Assembly (NCBI RefSeq): GCF_000720425.1
Contig: NZ_JOAJ01000007.1
Span: forward strand, 1 to 64,000
Direction: 5' to 3'
Source: Nocardia rhamnosiphila NBRC 108938
Lineage (GTDB): Bacteria; Actinomycetota; Actinomycetes; Mycobacteriales; Mycobacteriaceae
DNA: 64,000 nt
A model generated the notes under the pieces. It was not told the origin of the DNA, ran no database searches, and saw only the letters and a program-made list of their open reading frames with translations. Shown one piece after another: positions 32,242-40,524 of the stretch (positions within the stretch are counted from its first letter, which is position 1; every line of letters begins with the position of its first letter). The position numbers and the translations under genes were made by a program.

Positions 32242-32598
32242 ATGAAACGTTGCCTAGTGACCGTGTTCGCATGCGCCGCAGTAGTTCTCGGCGTAAGCGG
32301 GTGTGGCGACGACTCCGAATCGCACGAAAATCATGGGACGACCTCCAGTGTAGCTCCGACCAGCGTGGCGGTGCCGTCGAGCGATGCCTCGGCCACCCCG
32401 GCGCCGCAGAGCCCGGCACCGGCTCCCCCTGCCGCCGTCGAACCTCCGCCCGCGGCGGAACCTCCTGTTGCGGAACCGCCGGCCGTGGCGCCTGCACCGG
32501 AGCCTCCCGCGCAGCCGGAGGCGCCCGCGCAGCCCGAACCCGCCCAGCCCGAGCCGACACTCACCCTGCCTGATTTCGATCCGCAGGCCGGCTACTGA
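32242..32598 (+). CDS. Proline-rich lipoprotein
   Basis: 118 residues. Signal peptide with a perfect lipobox V18-S19-G20-C21, so the protein is exported and lipid-anchored. The mature part after a short Asp/Glu/His segment is almost only Pro/Ala/Glu (PAPQSPAPAPPAAVEPPPAA and on), a flexible wall-spanning spacer, ending TLTLPDFDPQAGY. AGGAGGA is 12 bases before the ATG. It lies just before the SGNH hydrolase gene, and may act in the same envelope process. Confidence 0.8.
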   Translation: MKRCLVTVFACAAVVLGVSGCGDDSESHENHGTTSSVAPTSVAVPSSDASATPAPQSPAPAPPAAVEPPPAAEPPVAEPPAVAPAPEPPAQPEAPAQPEPAQPEPTLTLPDFDPQAGY

Positions 32599-32612
32599 CC
32601 GACGGGAAAGTC

Positions 32613-33548
32613 TTGTTCCGCAACTTTTTTCGGTATCGCGGTGGAGTGGCCGGCGCCGTGGTGGCGGCCGCACTCACCGTGACCACCATGTACGCACCGG
32701 CCGCGGCGGCGCCGGTGGAAAACAATCGGCCCGCGGGAAAATCCCTGGTGGTGCTCGGTGACTCGTTCACCGCGAACTACCCGAAATTCTTCTCGGCGAC
32801 CAAGGAGTGCCTGCACGCGCCCACCTCATGGCCGAATCGGCTGAGCGAACGGATGGGAGTCGCGGGCACGCCGGACTTCGTGGATGTGTCCTGTAGTGGC
32901 TCCACGATCTCAACGGGGGACGGCTGGTGGCTGGTGCACGAGGCGGCCGAGGCGGCCAAGCAGCAGGCGTTCGGGCCGGAAACCGAGGTCATCGCTATTC
33001 AGACCGGGATGAACGACGTCTGGGCCCGGAACAGTACGGCGACAATGATCACGTCATTGCAGCCCTGCGTGTTCAACCTCGCCGACGGATGCGGGCTGGA
33101 GGCGGCCGAACAGGGACGGTTCACCGACTACCGGAACGTCACGGGCCAGGTCTACGCCAACCGCATCCGTGAAGTGATCTCCTATATGCGCTACTACGCG
33201 CCGAAGGCTCGGATCATGCTGGTCGGCTACCCCGAACTGTTCCCCGCGGCGCAGGAGCACGTGTGCGTGAACGTACTCGGTGCCGGGCAGGTCGTGCAGC
33301 CGAGGGGCCGGGCGGTGACCGAATACCTGGACCGCCTCAACGTCGCGCAACGGGAGGCCGCAGAGCTGCTGAAACTCGAGTTCGTCGATATTCGCCCGGC
33401 GACCGCGGGCCACGGGCTGTGCGCGGACGACCCCTGGCTGAACGGTTTCTTCGATCCCGCGGCCGACGTCGCCGGAATGCCGTTCCATCCCTCGGCGCGC
33501 GGTGACGAGGTGGCCGCAGAGACGGTGTACGAGCAGGTCCGCCGGTGA
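32613..33548 (+). CDS. Secreted SGNH/GDSL-type hydrolase
   Basis: 311 residues from TTG 32613 with GGGAAAG just upstream. A signal peptide (GGVAGAVVAAALTVTTMYAP, ending near AAAAPVE) sends it out of the cell. Block I is VVLGDSFTANYP (S51), the Gly block is in VDVSCSGSTIS and the Asn block is IQTGMNDVW. The C-terminal block is GMPFHPSARGDE: His is kept, while the Asp of the usual DxxH is not in its normal place. Family members are esterases or deacetylases of lipids or glycans. It overlaps the acyltransferase gene. Confidence 0.9.
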   Translation: MFRNFFRYRGGVAGAVVAAALTVTTMYAPAAAAPVENNRPAGKSLVVLGDSFTANYPKFFSATKECLHAPTSWPNRLSERMGVAGTPDFVDVSCSGSTISTGDGWWLVHEAAEAAKQQAFGPETEVIAIQTGMNDVWARNSTATMITSLQPCVFNLADGCGLEAAEQGRFTDYRNVTGQVYANRIREVISYMRYYAPKARIMLVGYPELFPAAQEHVCVNVLGAGQVVQPRGRAVTEYLDRLNVAQREAAELLKLEFVDIRPATAGHGLCADDPWLNGFFDPAADVAGMPFHPSARGDEVAAETVYEQVRR

Positions 33549-34816
33549 GCCTGGCGCCGGCCCGGACCGAGTCCGGGCCGGAGTTCCTCGATGCGGCGGC
33601 GGCGCGACCGGCGCTGCCGTCGCTGACGGGGGCGCGCTGGTGGGCGGCGTTCGCCGTATTCCTGCTGCACGCCCTGGTGTTCCTGCCGGTGTATCCGTTC
33701 CAGAAATCGGAGTTGTTCCGGCAGATCCATCAGCTGATGCCGATGCAGCTGGGTGCCGCGGGAGTGACCTTCTTCTTCGTCCTGTCCGGGTTCATCATCT
33801 ATTGGTCGTTCCGGCCGGGGAGCTCGGTGCCGCGGTTCTATTGGCGCCGGGTGTTGAAGATCTACCCGACCCATCTGGTCGCGGCCCTCGCATTCATCCT
33901 GGTGGCGAGCGTCCCCTTGACGCGGATGGTGGTCTGGGCGCCGAACCTCGCGCTCATCCACACCTGGGTGCCGAAGTGGACGACGGTCGGCGGGCTCAAT
34001 GTGCCGTCCTGGTCGCTGGCCGCGGAAATCCTTTTCTATTTGAGTTTTCCGCTCGCGCTGCCGCTGGTGCGCCGGATCAAGAGCCATCAGGTGTGGTGGG
34101 CGCTGGCGGGGTTGCTGGTGGCGATCCTGTTGCTGCACACCGCTTACTACCTGTGGGTGCCCGGACCCAAGGGGATCGCGAATACGTTCGCGCCGCGGCT
34201 GATACCGGGTGATGTGTCGCCGTATTTCGAACTGCATGCCGCGCCCATCTGGTTCGAGCAGCCGGATATCCCGGTGGCCGCGTCCTATTGGCTCAGCTAC
34301 AACTTCCCGCTCTCGCGGCTGCCCGAATTCTTCCTCGGCGTGCTCGCGGCACGGCTGGTGCTGGAGGGCCGCTGGCGCAACACCCGGCTGGCGCCGCCGA
34401 TGATCGTGCTGGCGATCGCCTACGCGGCGACCTGGGTGGTGCCGCCGAACTACAAGATGTCGGCGCTGCTGCTCGCGCCGATGACGGCCGTGGTGGCCAC
34501 GCTGGCCGCGCGCGACCTGGCGGGGATCCGCGGGTTCACCGCCTCGCCGCGGATGGTCTGGCTGGGCAATATCTCCTTCGCTTTCTATTTGATCCAGTTC
34601 CCGGTGATGGCACTGATCACCCGGTTGCTCATCGGCGGAAAACAGTTCGGGCCGCTGGGCTGGCTGGGGTTCGCCGGACTGAGCTTGGTCGTGTCCACAG
34701 TGCTGGCGGCGGCCATCTATCACTGGATCGACGACCCTCTGATGCGCAAATTCTCCGGTCGCCGCACCGCGCCGCGGAAGAAGCCGGCCGAATCAGCGCC
34801 ACCAGTGCCCGGGTAG
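33545..34816 (+). CDS. Membrane acyltransferase family 3 (OafA/YrhL-like)
   Basis: 423 residues; the GTG overlaps the SGNH stop. Acyltransferase-3 pattern: LTGARWWAAFAVFLLHALVF, where the H after the first helix is the conserved catalytic His, then FFFVLSGFIIYWSF, FYWRRVLKIYPTHLVAALAF with the conserved Arg and further helices (about 10-11 in total). These enzymes O-acylate cell-surface glycans or lipids. In many bacteria an SGNH domain is fused or adjacent and completes transfer, so this coupled pair probably acts together on an envelope polymer. Confidence 0.92.
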   Translation: MSLAPARTESGPEFLDAAAARPALPSLTGARWWAAFAVFLLHALVFLPVYPFQKSELFRQIHQLMPMQLGAAGVTFFFVLSGFIIYWSFRPGSSVPRFYWRRVLKIYPTHLVAALAFILVASVPLTRMVVWAPNLALIHTWVPKWTTVGGLNVPSWSLAAEILFYLSFPLALPLVRRIKSHQVWWALAGLLVAILLLHTAYYLWVPGPKGIANTFAPRLIPGDVSPYFELHAAPIWFEQPDIPVAASYWLSYNFPLSRLPEFFLGVLAARLVLEGRWRNTRLAPPMIVLAIAYAATWVVPPNYKMSALLLAPMTAVVATLAARDLAGIRGFTASPRMVWLGNISFAFYLIQFPVMALITRLLIGGKQFGPLGWLGFAGLSLVVSTVLAAAIYHWIDDPLMRKFSGRRTAPRKKPAESAPPVPG

Positions 34817-34885
34817 TAGCCGGTATGGCGATCGGACTCCGCTGTCGGTGAGCGCGGCGGTGATCCGGTCGCCCGGACGGCCGAC

Positions 34886-35521
34886 TCACATACGAGCACT
34901 GCGGACCGTGACGGCCATCCGGCGCAGCCGGCTTCGTATCCGGCCGTCGGTGTCGGGTGTCAATGTCACGCCGACCGTGTCGGCGATTCGGTCGGCGACC
35001 GCTGTCACCGGGGTCGTGTCGGTCCAGATATGGTCCGCGAACTCGGGCTTGCTCAGCTGTTCGAGGCAGAAGTCCAGCCTGTCCACCGCGAACTGTTCCG
35101 CACGGAGCAGCAGATCGCCCTGGCCGACTGCGCGCAGGACGGGAGCAAAGCCGAGCCCCCGATCGCGCAGTCGGTCCAGAACTGTTTCCCGGCGAGCCAG
35201 CAGCGCGAAATGGCGTACGTCGTGGCCGGATTCGCGCAACCGGCCGACCGTCTCGTCGAAGTATCGGGGGTCGGCGACGGTCATCGGGGCGATCACCACG
35301 CCCTCGTGCTCGCGGAGCACATGGTCCAGCACCTCGGACACGCCTTGCCGCCAGCTCGGATAGTCCTGGAAGTCGGTCCGGAGCTTCGGCGGCATCATCC
35401 GGTGCAGACCGTATCCCACCATTTCCGGGTCGCACACGACACTGCCGGGTAGCCGGCGATGCAGTTCGAACGCGGTCTGTGTCTTTCCCCCGCCGAAGGG
35501 ACCATTGATCCAGAGCAGCAT
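34886..35521 (-). CDS. TmrB-like ATP-binding protein (tunicamycin resistance type)
   Basis: 211 residues from ATG 35521. The start MLLWINGPFGGGKTQTAFEL carries the P-loop (G7-x4-GKT at 12-14). The next PGSVVCDPEMVGYGLHRMMP and DFQDYPSWRQGVSEVLDHVL match the TmrB pattern. TmrB binds tunicamycin at the membrane in Bacillus subtilis and confers resistance; many actinomycete relatives have unknown targets. A C-terminal arginine-rich helix (GRIRSRLRRMAVTVRSAR) could bind membrane. Resistance is inference. Confidence 0.78.
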   Translation of the reverse strand: MLLWINGPFGGGKTQTAFELHRRLPGSVVCDPEMVGYGLHRMMPPKLRTDFQDYPSWRQGVSEVLDHVLREHEGVVIAPMTVADPRYFDETVGRLRESGHDVRHFALLARRETVLDRLRDRGLGFAPVLRAVGQGDLLLRAEQFAVDRLDFCLEQLSKPEFADHIWTDTTPVTAVADRIADTVGVTLTPDTDGRIRSRLRRMAVTVRSARM

Positions 35522-35756
35522 GTCCACCAACCTATCCACAACGAGCCCGTAGAGGTCGGCTGCCGTACCAGCCGAACCCGCCACATCAGGCCGGCCTCCG
35601 GACTCGAGCACTCACCCGAAGCTGCTTCGAACCACCAACCCTCGGCATCAAGGGCTCCCCGAGACCGATGCGCCCACCTGTGCCATCATTACCGACTGCT
35701 GGTGACTGTCTGCACCCGAAGGGAGCAGGCGGCGATTTCGATGTTCGGGGGGTTCG

Positions 35757-36392
35757 ATGATGAGGACGATCTCCGCCACCGGGTGTCTGGTGGTGAGTGC
35801 GGTGGCATTGGTCGCCTGTGCTGGTTCCGGCGATCGGGGGGAGAAGACGATGGTTCCGGCGACCGCCTCGCCGACGGTATCCGCGGCGGCCAGCGTCTCC
35901 GTGAAGGTGAGTGTCCCGCCCGCGCCGGTACAGACCGGCACGAAGCCGGTTCGGTTCGACCCATGTGTGAGTGTGGGCGACGACCTGGTGACCAGGGCCG
36001 GATTCGACCCGGGAACCCGCGAAAGAGCGACCACTGAGGGCGTTGGCATCTTCACCGAAATCGGCTGCCAGTTCTGGCGTGAAACGCTGGTCGATGGCGA
36101 GAAGTACCCCACCGGCGCGGTGGCGGTGACGTCGAGCGATCTGACTCTCGACGACATCCGAAAGAACACCGGTCACGAGGTTTTCGACTCGGATCCGATC
36201 GGCGGGCGGGCGGCCGTGCTGTATCGGACTCCGGCGAATGCCGGCGCCTGCTCGGCGGCTGTCGAATCACCCGACGGGACCTTCAGGGTGGGCATCATCG
36301 TGCTGCCGGCAGGTCCGGTCGAAGCGCCTCCGCCCTGCGACGAGATCCGCGGGGCGGCAGAAGTTCTGAGCGAATCGCTCGTCACCGAATAA
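35757..36392 (+). CDS. DUF3558 lipoprotein
   Basis: 211 residues, ATG after GGGGGG. Signal peptide with lipobox L18-V19-A20-C21. The mature domain starts after a Thr/Ser/Ala linker with RFDPCVSVGDDLVTRAGFDP, then IGCQFWRE and SAAVESPDGTFRVGII and ends with PCDEIRGAAEVLSESLV, the four-Cys DUF3558 pattern of Nocardia and mycobacteria. DUF3558 lipoproteins often precede ESX/EspC-like genes, as here (36489), suggesting a surface role connected with type VII substrates. Confidence 0.88.
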   Translation: MMRTISATGCLVVSAVALVACAGSGDRGEKTMVPATASPTVSAAASVSVKVSVPPAPVQTGTKPVRFDPCVSVGDDLVTRAGFDPGTRERATTEGVGIFTEIGCQFWRETLVDGEKYPTGAVAVTSSDLTLDDIRKNTGHEVFDSDPIGGRAAVLYRTPANAGACSAAVESPDGTFRVGIIVLPAGPVEAPPPCDEIRGAAEVLSESLVTE

Positions 36393-36488
36393 GACCCCCA
36401 CTCGCCGGAACCGACCGAACGACCCGCCGATTCGGCCGGCGCGAAGACAGCCGAGAAACGAAGAAGCGAGCGGAATCAGAGGATATCG

Positions 36489-37748
36489 ATGACCGAGACA
36501 TTATCAGCGAATCCCAGCGAAATCGCTGGTCTGGGTGTTCTCCTCACCTCGATCGGAGCCGACGTCCTGGCGGCGTCGAATTTTGTGGCGAAGGAGGGAA
36601 AGGCCGCGGATTGGCTGCACGGGCCGATCATCGACACCCTGGTGACCCCTATCAACGATGCGGCGGGCTGGATGGCCAACCGGCACCGGGTGCTCGCCGA
36701 CACCACCACCGGTAGCGGGACGGAACTCAACAAGGCCGCCTGGATGTATCACGACCAGGACCAGAAGACCTATGCCGCGCTGAACGCGGCCACCGAGTCA
36801 GCCCTTCCTGGAGACGCCGGCACCGAGGAGAGCGGCGTCACCGCACAGTATGCGGGTGCTGCCGGCTATCCCAAGCCGGAGTCGTTCAAGCTCGAGGCAC
36901 CGGCCGCGAACAAGGAAGAGCTGGCCGGTCTCATTGCCGAGGTTTTCCCGGTGCTCGGCAACGTGAACGAGTCCATCAAGAGCATCACCCGGGCGGCGGG
37001 AACCGAATACGACCCGCTGGTCAAATGCCTGGAGCCGATTCCGGGAAACTGGTCCGAGATCCGCAGACTCGGTGAGGTGTACAAGGCGGCCGGCAACGGC
37101 ATCGAGGCCTGCGGTAAGAACCTCGAATCCGGGGTGAAGCGGATCGACGGAAGTACGAACGGCCAACCCAATTGGGACGGCAAGGCCGCTGTGTCTTTCC
37201 ACGATTGGGCGACCAAGCAGATCGCGGCGATGAAATGGGAAGGCCCGGTCGGCCGGGTCGTGAGTGATTGTGCGGGCGAAGTTGCCGACATGATCAGGGA
37301 CGGCATCCGAACCATCCTCGACAAGCTGTGGGGGATGCTCAACAAGTATGTCGATTTCGACGACATCAAGGGCGCTCTCAAGTCCGTCGCGAACATTCTT
37401 TCGGCAGCGGTACCGGGGCTCGGCGCTGCTCGTATCGCCAAGCTGGTCGTGGATATCGGTCTCCTTGTCAACGCCGCGATCGACGTGGTCGGCAAGATCA
37501 AGGAGCTGGCCGATGCCTTCAAGAGACTTCTGGATATCATCAAGGATCCAGTGGGCCAGTTGCGAGAGAACGCGAAACAGAAGCTGGAGGAGGCCATCGC
37601 GCCCGTCACCAGCAAGATCGACGACGCGACCCGAGCAGCAGCCGTCGGCCAGGATATCGTGCAGATTGCAGATTACGGTGCCACCACCAATCGACCCACA
37701 CAGTCCTATGACGTAGGATCCGGCACCGCACCGTGGGAGAACGCATGA
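36489..37748 (+). CDS. EspC/WXG100-like type VII secretion substrate
   Basis: 419 residues. The N-terminal helical hairpin (about 10-100) has AADWLHGPIIDTLVTPINDA and the export signal Y87-x3-D91 (WMYHDQDQKTY), the YxxxD/E signal of type VII substrates. A second helical region has the W-D-G turn (NGQPNWDGKAAVSFHDWATK). The last third has glycine/alanine helices (VANILSAAVPGLGAARIAKL). Such proteins are secreted by ESX systems, but no ESX machinery genes are in the window. The next gene overlaps its stop. Confidence 0.82.
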   Translation: MTETLSANPSEIAGLGVLLTSIGADVLAASNFVAKEGKAADWLHGPIIDTLVTPINDAAGWMANRHRVLADTTTGSGTELNKAAWMYHDQDQKTYAALNAATESALPGDAGTEESGVTAQYAGAAGYPKPESFKLEAPAANKEELAGLIAEVFPVLGNVNESIKSITRAAGTEYDPLVKCLEPIPGNWSEIRRLGEVYKAAGNGIEACGKNLESGVKRIDGSTNGQPNWDGKAAVSFHDWATKQIAAMKWEGPVGRVVSDCAGEVADMIRDGIRTILDKLWGMLNKYVDFDDIKGALKSVANILSAAVPGLGAARIAKLVVDIGLLVNAAIDVVGKIKELADAFKRLLDIIKDPVGQLRENAKQKLEEAIAPVTSKIDDATRAAAVGQDIVQIADYGATTNRPTQSYDVGSGTAPWENA

Positions 37749-38242
37749 GCAAACCGCAATGGGGCAGCATGCGCGAGCCCGATATCGATCCCACGGTCGA
37801 TGCGATCGCCCGGCAGGTCATGGCCGCGGTAGACGATCTACGCACGGCCACGATTCGCTTGGCCGGTATCGACGTCGATCAACTTTTCGGCGGCGCCACC
37901 GAGGTAACAGAGGAATTCATCTCCGTGGTCGCCGGGATGGAGACCGCGTCCCCGGCGCTCAAGGCCTACGCCGAACGAGTGGGCACGGGTGAATGTCAAT
38001 GGCGCGAGATCGAGACCCGCGCCGATCCGATACCACCGGAAGTCGCCGAAATGAAGAACTCGCCGCAGTTCATCTGGACATGGACTCCGGACCCGCCGCA
38101 AGCACCCACACCACCGCCGGCCTCCACATGGCACCCACCACAGAACCCGACCCGGCGCCCACGAACAGGCGAAACCGTGGTCGGTCCCAGCGACTGGCCC
38201 GACGACTTCGATGAATATCCCGGCGAGCAGCGGTGGCGCTGA
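37745..38242 (+). CDS. Hypothetical protein coupled to the T7SS substrate
   Basis: 165 residues; ATG overlaps the upstream stop (ATGA). The N-terminal half is helical (DAIARQVMAAVDDLRTATIR, EEFISVVAGMETASPALKAY); the C-terminal half is Pro/Trp/Thr-rich (IWTWTPDPPQAPTPPPASTW). No signal peptide. Translational coupling suggests it is a partner or chaperone-like companion of the 36489 protein. I recognise no family. Confidence 0.8.
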   Translation: MSKPQWGSMREPDIDPTVDAIARQVMAAVDDLRTATIRLAGIDVDQLFGGATEVTEEFISVVAGMETASPALKAYAERVGTGECQWREIETRADPIPPEVAEMKNSPQFIWTWTPDPPQAPTPPPASTWHPPQNPTRRPRTGETVVGPSDWPDDFDEYPGEQRWR

Positions 38243-38323
38243 GACGAACGCTGCCGTCTCTGTCCGTACCCGGGTGCCGTTCCCGTCGGTGGACTGCCGT
38301 TCGGTCGAGTTCGAGGAGTTGAT

Positions 38324-38854
38324 ATGGGACGGTCCCGGAAAATGGTCGGTCCGATGTCACTGGTGTGGACACTGGGCGTCCCGGTAGCGGCCGTGGCGTT
38401 CATGGCCGGTGCGCTGAATCTGGGTGCCGCTATCGCCCGGGCGACGGGTTCGCAAGTCGCCATGGCGCTATTTCTCCCGGTGAGCGCGGTGCTGGGTATC
38501 GCCGCGTGGATGTTCGTCCTTGCCGCAGCGTGGCGGTTACGCCGGAACTGTTTGCGGCGCGCCGGGAATGCTGTGTCCGCGGTGGTGGTCGAATCCGATC
38601 TGCGGCGCAAGCACAATCGAGGCCCGTTCAACCTCGACCTCTGGCGGGTGCGGGTAGACGTCCAGTTCCTGCACCCGGAAACGGATAGCGAAACCCGCGT
38701 GCGAAAGCAGTACTTCTACCCTCAGTTCCAGGGGTCGAAGGCACGCGCGCTGGCCGAACAGTTGCATGCCGGCGCCTCGATCCCCGTCGTAGTCCACAAG
38801 AATTCCGCGCTTTTCGACATTCCCGAACGGCCGGTCTGGGCCGATATCTGGTAG
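38324..38854 (+). CDS. Membrane protein with two helices and a C-terminal beta-domain (DUF3592-like)
   Basis: 176 residues. Two hydrophobic segments (SLVWTLGVPVAAVAFMAGAL, then VAMALFLPVSAVLGIAAWMF) are followed by an Arg-rich turn and a domain with AVSAVVVESDLRRK, WRVRVDVQFLHP and ALAEQLHAGASIPVVVHKNS. The pattern resembles DUF3592 membrane proteins, where a small beta-domain follows the membrane part. Function unknown. It lies 81 bases after the T7SS-linked genes in the same direction, possibly co-transcribed. Confidence 0.75.
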   Translation: MGRSRKMVGPMSLVWTLGVPVAAVAFMAGALNLGAAIARATGSQVAMALFLPVSAVLGIAAWMFVLAAAWRLRRNCLRRAGNAVSAVVVESDLRRKHNRGPFNLDLWRVRVDVQFLHPETDSETRVRKQYFYPQFQGSKARALAEQLHAGASIPVVVHKNSALFDIPERPVWADIW

Positions 38855-38956
38855 CCATCCTCTACCGCCACCAGCTCGGTGAGCCACCTTCCCACGAACG
38901 ACCGCTTCCATGAGGTAGAGGCCTCGCTGCACGGCCGTCGCCCTAGGCTTGCGCCT

Positions 38957-39760
38957 GTGGTGCAGGCAGAGTTCTGGCGTAGCGATGCGCTTCCCTTTCT
39001 CGAGAGCAGGCGCGCCTGCCGCACCGTGTCGTGCTACAAGCCGCACTCCCACGATGCGGTGTCGATCGGCGCGGTGGACGAAGGGCGCAGCGTGTTCACC
39101 GGTGCACCCGAGGGTCCCGTGCAACTCACGGCGAAGAATCTCGTGGTGATCCCCGCCTATCGAGTCCATGCCTGCAACCCCGTCGAGGGTCGATGGAGCT
39201 ACCAGATGCTCCACGTGGACGAGGCGTGGCTCGAAGGATCGCTACCCGAACTCGGTATGGGGGCCGATCGGCCCGTACGCGTCATCGACGAGCCTGGACA
39301 ATACGCTGCGTTCTGCCACCTCAACGAGGTGCTGTTCTCCGACGTCGACCTGCGCGAGAAGGAAGAACTGCTCGTCACTGTTCTCGACGAAATACTGACC
39401 GCGCCCGCTCATATCATCGGCGGCGCCAGAGTCGGTGAGGCGGACCTGGCCATCATCGCCCCGATCCTCGAGCACCTCCGCACCTCGAATATGCAGGTCT
39501 CCCTCGGCGATCTGGTCCGGGACACGGGTCTGAGCCGGTTCCAGTTGGTTCGGCGGTTCCGTGTTGTCACCGGGCTGCCTCCTCTTGCCTGGCAGATCAA
39601 CGAGCGCATCATCAGAGCGCGTTCCCGGCTCCGGGCGGGCTGTGGCCTGGCCGAAGTCTCCAACGACCTCGGCTTCGCCGACCAGAGCCATTTCCACCGG
39701 ATCTTCAAGTCGCGCACCGGGGTCACGCCCGGCGAGTACCGTGCCGGCGCCGCCCGCTGA
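38957..39760 (+). CDS. AraC-family regulator of a LysE-type exporter
   Basis: 267 residues from GTG 38957, where homologous proteins begin (QAEFWRSDALPFLESRRACR). A GTG at 38879 is in frame but adds an unsupported N-terminus. The N-terminal sensor has SCYKPHSHDAVSIGAVDEGR; the C-terminal AraC HTH has SLGDLVRDTGLSRFQLVRRF and GLAEVSNDLGFADQSHFHRI with FKSRTGVTPGEYR. AraC-LysE pairs are common; the regulator probably senses the exported amino acid or related compound. TAGGCT seven bases before the TSS candidate suggests a leaderless mRNA. Confidence 0.9.
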   Translation: MVQAEFWRSDALPFLESRRACRTVSCYKPHSHDAVSIGAVDEGRSVFTGAPEGPVQLTAKNLVVIPAYRVHACNPVEGRWSYQMLHVDEAWLEGSLPELGMGADRPVRVIDEPGQYAAFCHLNEVLFSDVDLREKEELLVTVLDEILTAPAHIIGGARVGEADLAIIAPILEHLRTSNMQVSLGDLVRDTGLSRFQLVRRFRVVTGLPPLAWQINERIIRARSRLRAGCGLAEVSNDLGFADQSHFHRIFKSRTGVTPGEYRAGAAR

Positions 39761-39854
39761 AGCAGGCGCACCGGCCCTGCAATTTCGTTCAAGACACTTC
39801 TGCGGCGGCGACGGCACAGTGACTCGGTCCGTACACGTCGAGCACAGAGGAAGA

Positions 39855-40481
39855 ATGAATCAATTCGCTGCTGTGGCCGGTGCTCATTTCCTTGCCCTGT
39901 TGTCCCCGGGCCCCGACTTCTTCCTGATCGCGCACTCGTCGATGACTACCGGATGGCGTCGCGCGACAGGCGCGTGTGCGGGCATCGCGGCCGCGAACGC
40001 CGTCTTCATCGCTACCGCGTTCGCGGGCCTGTCGATCCTGCGGCCGGGCACCATCACGTTCACCGCTGTCCAGATCGCGGGCGCCGGATTCCTCCTCTAC
40101 CTCGGCATACGCTTCCTGCGCACGGCCGGAGCCACGCCGATCGAGTGGGGACCGGCCGACGAAACCGTTCGCACCGCTGGAGGCTGGTGGAAACTCGCCG
40201 CGACGGGGTTCGGCTCGGCCGCGCTCAACCCCAAGAACGCCTTCTTCTACGCCGGTCTCGCCGCCGTTCTCACCGTCGGCTCGAGCACGGGACAGCTCGT
40301 CGCATACGGCATGTGGATGTTCGCTGTCGTACTGACCTGGGACCTGCTCATTTCTGTTCTCATCGGCAACCGCGTCGTCCTGAGCAGATTCGCTCGAGTC
40401 CTTCCGGCGCTCGAACGCGCATCCGGAGTGGCGCTGAGCGTGCTGGGTCTCGGCATTCTCCTGCTGGCGGCGTTCCGCTGA
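39855..40481 (+). CDS. LysE/RhtB-family amino acid exporter
   Basis: 208 residues with about six hydrophobic segments. Starts MNQFAAVAGAHFLALLSPGP followed by DFFLIAHSSMTTGWRRATGA, the family signature with the Pro-Gly-Pro motif, and contains FGSAALNPKNAFFYAGLAAV, the second conserved NPK block. It exports amino acids or related metabolites by proton exchange. GAGGAAGA is its ribosome site. It follows the AraC gene by 94 bases. Confidence 0.92.
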   Translation: MNQFAAVAGAHFLALLSPGPDFFLIAHSSMTTGWRRATGACAGIAAANAVFIATAFAGLSILRPGTITFTAVQIAGAGFLLYLGIRFLRTAGATPIEWGPADETVRTAGGWWKLAATGFGSAALNPKNAFFYAGLAAVLTVGSSTGQLVAYGMWMFAVVLTWDLLISVLIGNRVVLSRFARVLPALERASGVALSVLGLGILLLAAFR

Positions 40482-40524
40482 GCATCGCCGGCCGGGGCCG
40501 GATAGCCGATACGCCGAACCCGCG

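Noticed and set aside
33227..34723. 498-codon minus-strand open frame antisense to the acyltransferase
   Set aside because: Composition is Arg/His/Gln-rich without domain pattern; typical of shadow frames in high-GC genes.
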